From Bacillota bacterium (GTDB taxonomy: Bacteria; Bacillota; Clostridia; Clostridiales; Clostridiaceae): a DNA stretch of 6,804 nucleotides. The stretch is taken from NCBI GenBank assembly GCA_030706065.1, contig JAUZPH010000195.1, forward strand, positions 1 through 6,804. Direction: 5' to 3'. The position numbers and the translations under genes were made by a program. Below the pieces are notes generated by a model. It saw only the letters and a program-made list of their open reading frames with translations. It was not told the DNA's origin and did not search any database. Shown one piece after another: positions 5,119 through 6,804 of the stretch. Position 1 is the stretch's first letter; each line of letters begins with the position of its first letter.

Positions 5119-6804
5119 TTGTTGTTGATGGTATATAAGAAGATATCTAAAAACAAATGGATGTTTCTCAGCATGCTCATAGGTTTTTTACTCTCAGCTA
5201 TATTATTAAGCAGTATACCTTTATACACCCAAGGAGTTACCCAAAAAGTATTAATTAAAGACCTGGAGAACTATCAAGTTACAAATGACAAACTTCCCGT
5301 GTTCTTTTCATTGAGGGTGCCTTTGAGTTCGTCCGCACAGGATTTCAAAACTCAATTTGATCAGTATGACAAGGCCCTTAGGGATGATGTCTTAAACAGA
5401 ATAGACCTGCCGACAGTGAGTGAGACTAACAAGCTTTTTGCCAGCAATTTATTGATTCCGAATAAAGATGCTGATTTTGACGACAGCACTTCAATTTCTG
5501 CTTTATCGGCAGCGGGCCTCGAAAATCATATAACTATGACCTATGGTAAGCTTTATTCCAACAGGAAAGAAAACGATGTAATTGAGGCTATTGCTACAGA
5601 ACAGGCTATCGAGAACTTCAAATTGAACATGGGTACTGAATTTACGATTTATTATAAATCAAATGGTACTTACTCGCCGGTTAAAGTCAAAATAGTTGGG
5701 GTATTTAAGAATAAGTATTCAAATGACAGCTTTTGGAATAACGGTTTAGCCGAATATAATCAAGGTATAATAATAGATTATAACCTTTTTAAAGAAGAGT
5801 TTTTACAGCATGTTGATAATATCAGCATATACTCGGAATGGTATAGGGCATATGATTACCATAAGATTACAACTGAAAATTTAAACGGTATTTTAAGCAA
5901 CATATATTTTGTTCTACAATGGACAAAAAAAACTTCCGGCGAAAATAAAATGAATGCTGTAGAAATTCTTGATCAATACAATTCCCGGCAGCAAACTCTG
6001 AAACTGACACTTTTGGTTTTGGAAGCACCTATCCTGATAATGCTGTTATATTACCTGTTTATGGTATCTCGGCTTGTTATTGAGCAGGATAAAAAGGAAA
6101 TCGCTGTTATAAAGAGCAGAGGAGCAGCAAAAAGGGATATTGTTCAGATCTATTTACTTCAAGGTATCATACTATCCGGTATAGCCATGATGCTTGGACC
6201 GCCTTTAGGTCTGCTTTTGTGCAAGCTAGTCGGTTCCACAAACGGCTTTTTAGAGTTTGTTCAAAGGACAGCTTTGCCGGTCAAGATGAACGTTTATGCA
6301 TATTTATATGCATTCTGCTCCTGCTGCATTTTCGTCGTTACAATGCTGTTACCTGCTTTCCTGGCATCAAAGACAACCATAGTAAGGCACAATCAAGAAA
6401 ATGCACGTTTGAAGGGAAAGTCCCTATTACAAAAATATTATATTGACATAGTGCTGCTTTTGACTTCAATATATGGCTATTATGCATATAAGTCACAACA
6501 AAAAATACTGAATATAACAAAAGTAAATAGCAGTGATATTCCTATTAATCCTTTCCTGTTCGCTGTGACTTCACTTTTTATATTCAGTATGGCCCTATTG
6601 TTTGTCAGGCTGTTTCCCTATATTATAAAGCTGATTTTCAGGCTGGGACAGAGAAGATGGAAACCGGCAATGTATTCTTCTCTTGTTAATCTATCCAGGG
6701 CGGGAGGTAAGAACAACTTCCTCATAGTGTTCCTTATAGTTACAGTTTCTACAGGTATTTTCAGTTCAAATTCTGCAAGAACTATAAATACAAATATAGA
6801 AGAA
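5119..6804 (+). CDS. FtsX/MacB-type ABC transporter permease (3' end missing)
   Basis: The frame is open to the window edge: 562 codons with no stop, so the gene is incomplete on the right. Possible starts are TTG 5119, TTG 5122, TTG 5125 and ATG 5128. AGGGGTGA (5105-5112) is best spaced for 5119 or 5122 and far (15 bases) from the ATG. Numbered from the ATG, TM1 is at about 12-33. A large extracytoplasmic domain (about 34-290) follows, then TM2 about 293-315, TM3 about 340-368, TM4 about 390-412, TM5 about 438-454, TM6 about 474-504 and a further one starting near 530. EIAVIKSRGAAKRDIVQIYL (324-343) is the cytoplasmic FtsX-domain signature that contacts the ATPase. A second FtsX-like start (GGKNNFLIVFLIVTVSTGIF, 527-546) points to the long, two-module permease type. 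It lies 14 bases after the adaptor gene, so the two are co-transcribed and probably form one exporter. The ATP-binding subunit is not in the window. Confidence 0.85.
   Translation, partial: MLLMVYKKISKNKWMFLSMLIGFLLSAILLSSIPLYTQGVTQKVLIKDLENYQVTNDKLPVFFSLRVPLSSSAQDFKTQFDQYDKALRDDVLNRIDLPTVSETNKLFASNLLIPNKDADFDDSTSISALSAAGLENHITMTYGKLYSNRKENDVIEAIATEQAIENFKLNMGTEFTIYYKSNGTYSPVKVKIVGVFKNKYSNDSFWNNGLAEYNQGIIIDYNLFKEEFLQHVDNISIYSEWYRAYDYHKITTENLNGILSNIYFVLQWTKKTSGENKMNAVEILDQYNSRQQTLKLTLLVLEAPILIMLLYYLFMVSRLVIEQDKKEIAVIKSRGAAKRDIVQIYLLQGIILSGIAMMLGPPLGLLLCKLVGSTNGFLEFVQRTALPVKMNVYAYLYAFCSCCIFVVTMLLPAFLASKTTIVRHNQENARLKGKSLLQKYYIDIVLLLTSIYGYYAYKSQQKILNITKVNSSDIPINPFLFAVTSLFIFSMALLFVRLFPYIIKLIFRLGQRRWKPAMYSSLVNLSRAGGKNNFLIVFLIVTVSTGIFSSNSARTINTNIEE

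Noticed and set aside
5007..5228. Minus-strand open frame across the adaptor-permease junction.
   Set aside because: It is antisense to two well-supported genes, and its hydrophobic residues come from the complement of coding sequence.
6219..6520. Short open frames on both strands inside the permease gene.
   Set aside because: The permease frame runs unbroken through here with clear membrane segments, so these are alternative-frame noise.
1..6804. CRISPR arrays, tRNA or rRNA genes, retron or toxin-antitoxin systems.
   Set aside because: No regularly spaced repeats, cloverleaf-like sequences, reverse transcriptase motifs or paired small genes with ribosome binding sites were seen on either strand.

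Overview
The window is AT-rich, with strong AGGAGG-type ribosome binding sites, TTG start codons, a lipoprotein-type adaptor and a TetR regulator of the WHG type. This suggests a low-GC Gram-positive bacterium, most likely of the Clostridia; that placement is inferred from style, not from a marker gene. No rRNA, tRNA, CRISPR array, intact transposase or phage gene was seen.

Layout. Positions 1-235 (+) are the last 77 codons of a TetR/AcrR-family regulator. It is followed by a GC-rich hairpin and then a complete HEAT-repeat gene of the DNA-alkylation-repair superfamily (334-948, +). From about 1083 to 3422 everything lies on the minus strand. In transcription order this is a membrane-anchored SGNH/GDSL hydrolase (3422-2625), a decayed reading frame starting directly after its stop (2624-2282), a GyrI-like effector-binding gene broken by one in-frame amber codon (2229-1765), and a RimJ/RimL-type GNAT acetyltransferase (1646-1083). 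A gene-poor stretch of about 600 bases (3423-4027) separates this block from a plus-strand export operon. That stretch carries the SGNH promoter, a short open frame of doubtful reality and several dyad/direct-repeat elements just before the operon.

The operon starts with an HlyD/MacA-like lipoprotein adaptor (4028-5104). About 14 bases later comes an FtsX/MacB-type ABC permease (5119 to the window end, incomplete). Together they resemble a MacAB-like ABC exporter of the Gram-positive type, with the adaptor tethered to the outer face of the membrane. No ATP-binding subunit is visible; it would be expected beyond the right edge.

The main points for a second look are two neighbouring minus-strand genes that both contain in-frame TAG codons (one otherwise perfectly intact), and the repeated TGTAA/TTACA-type dyads upstream of the exporter, which look like an operator array. 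I found no convincing undescribed multi-gene system in these bases.
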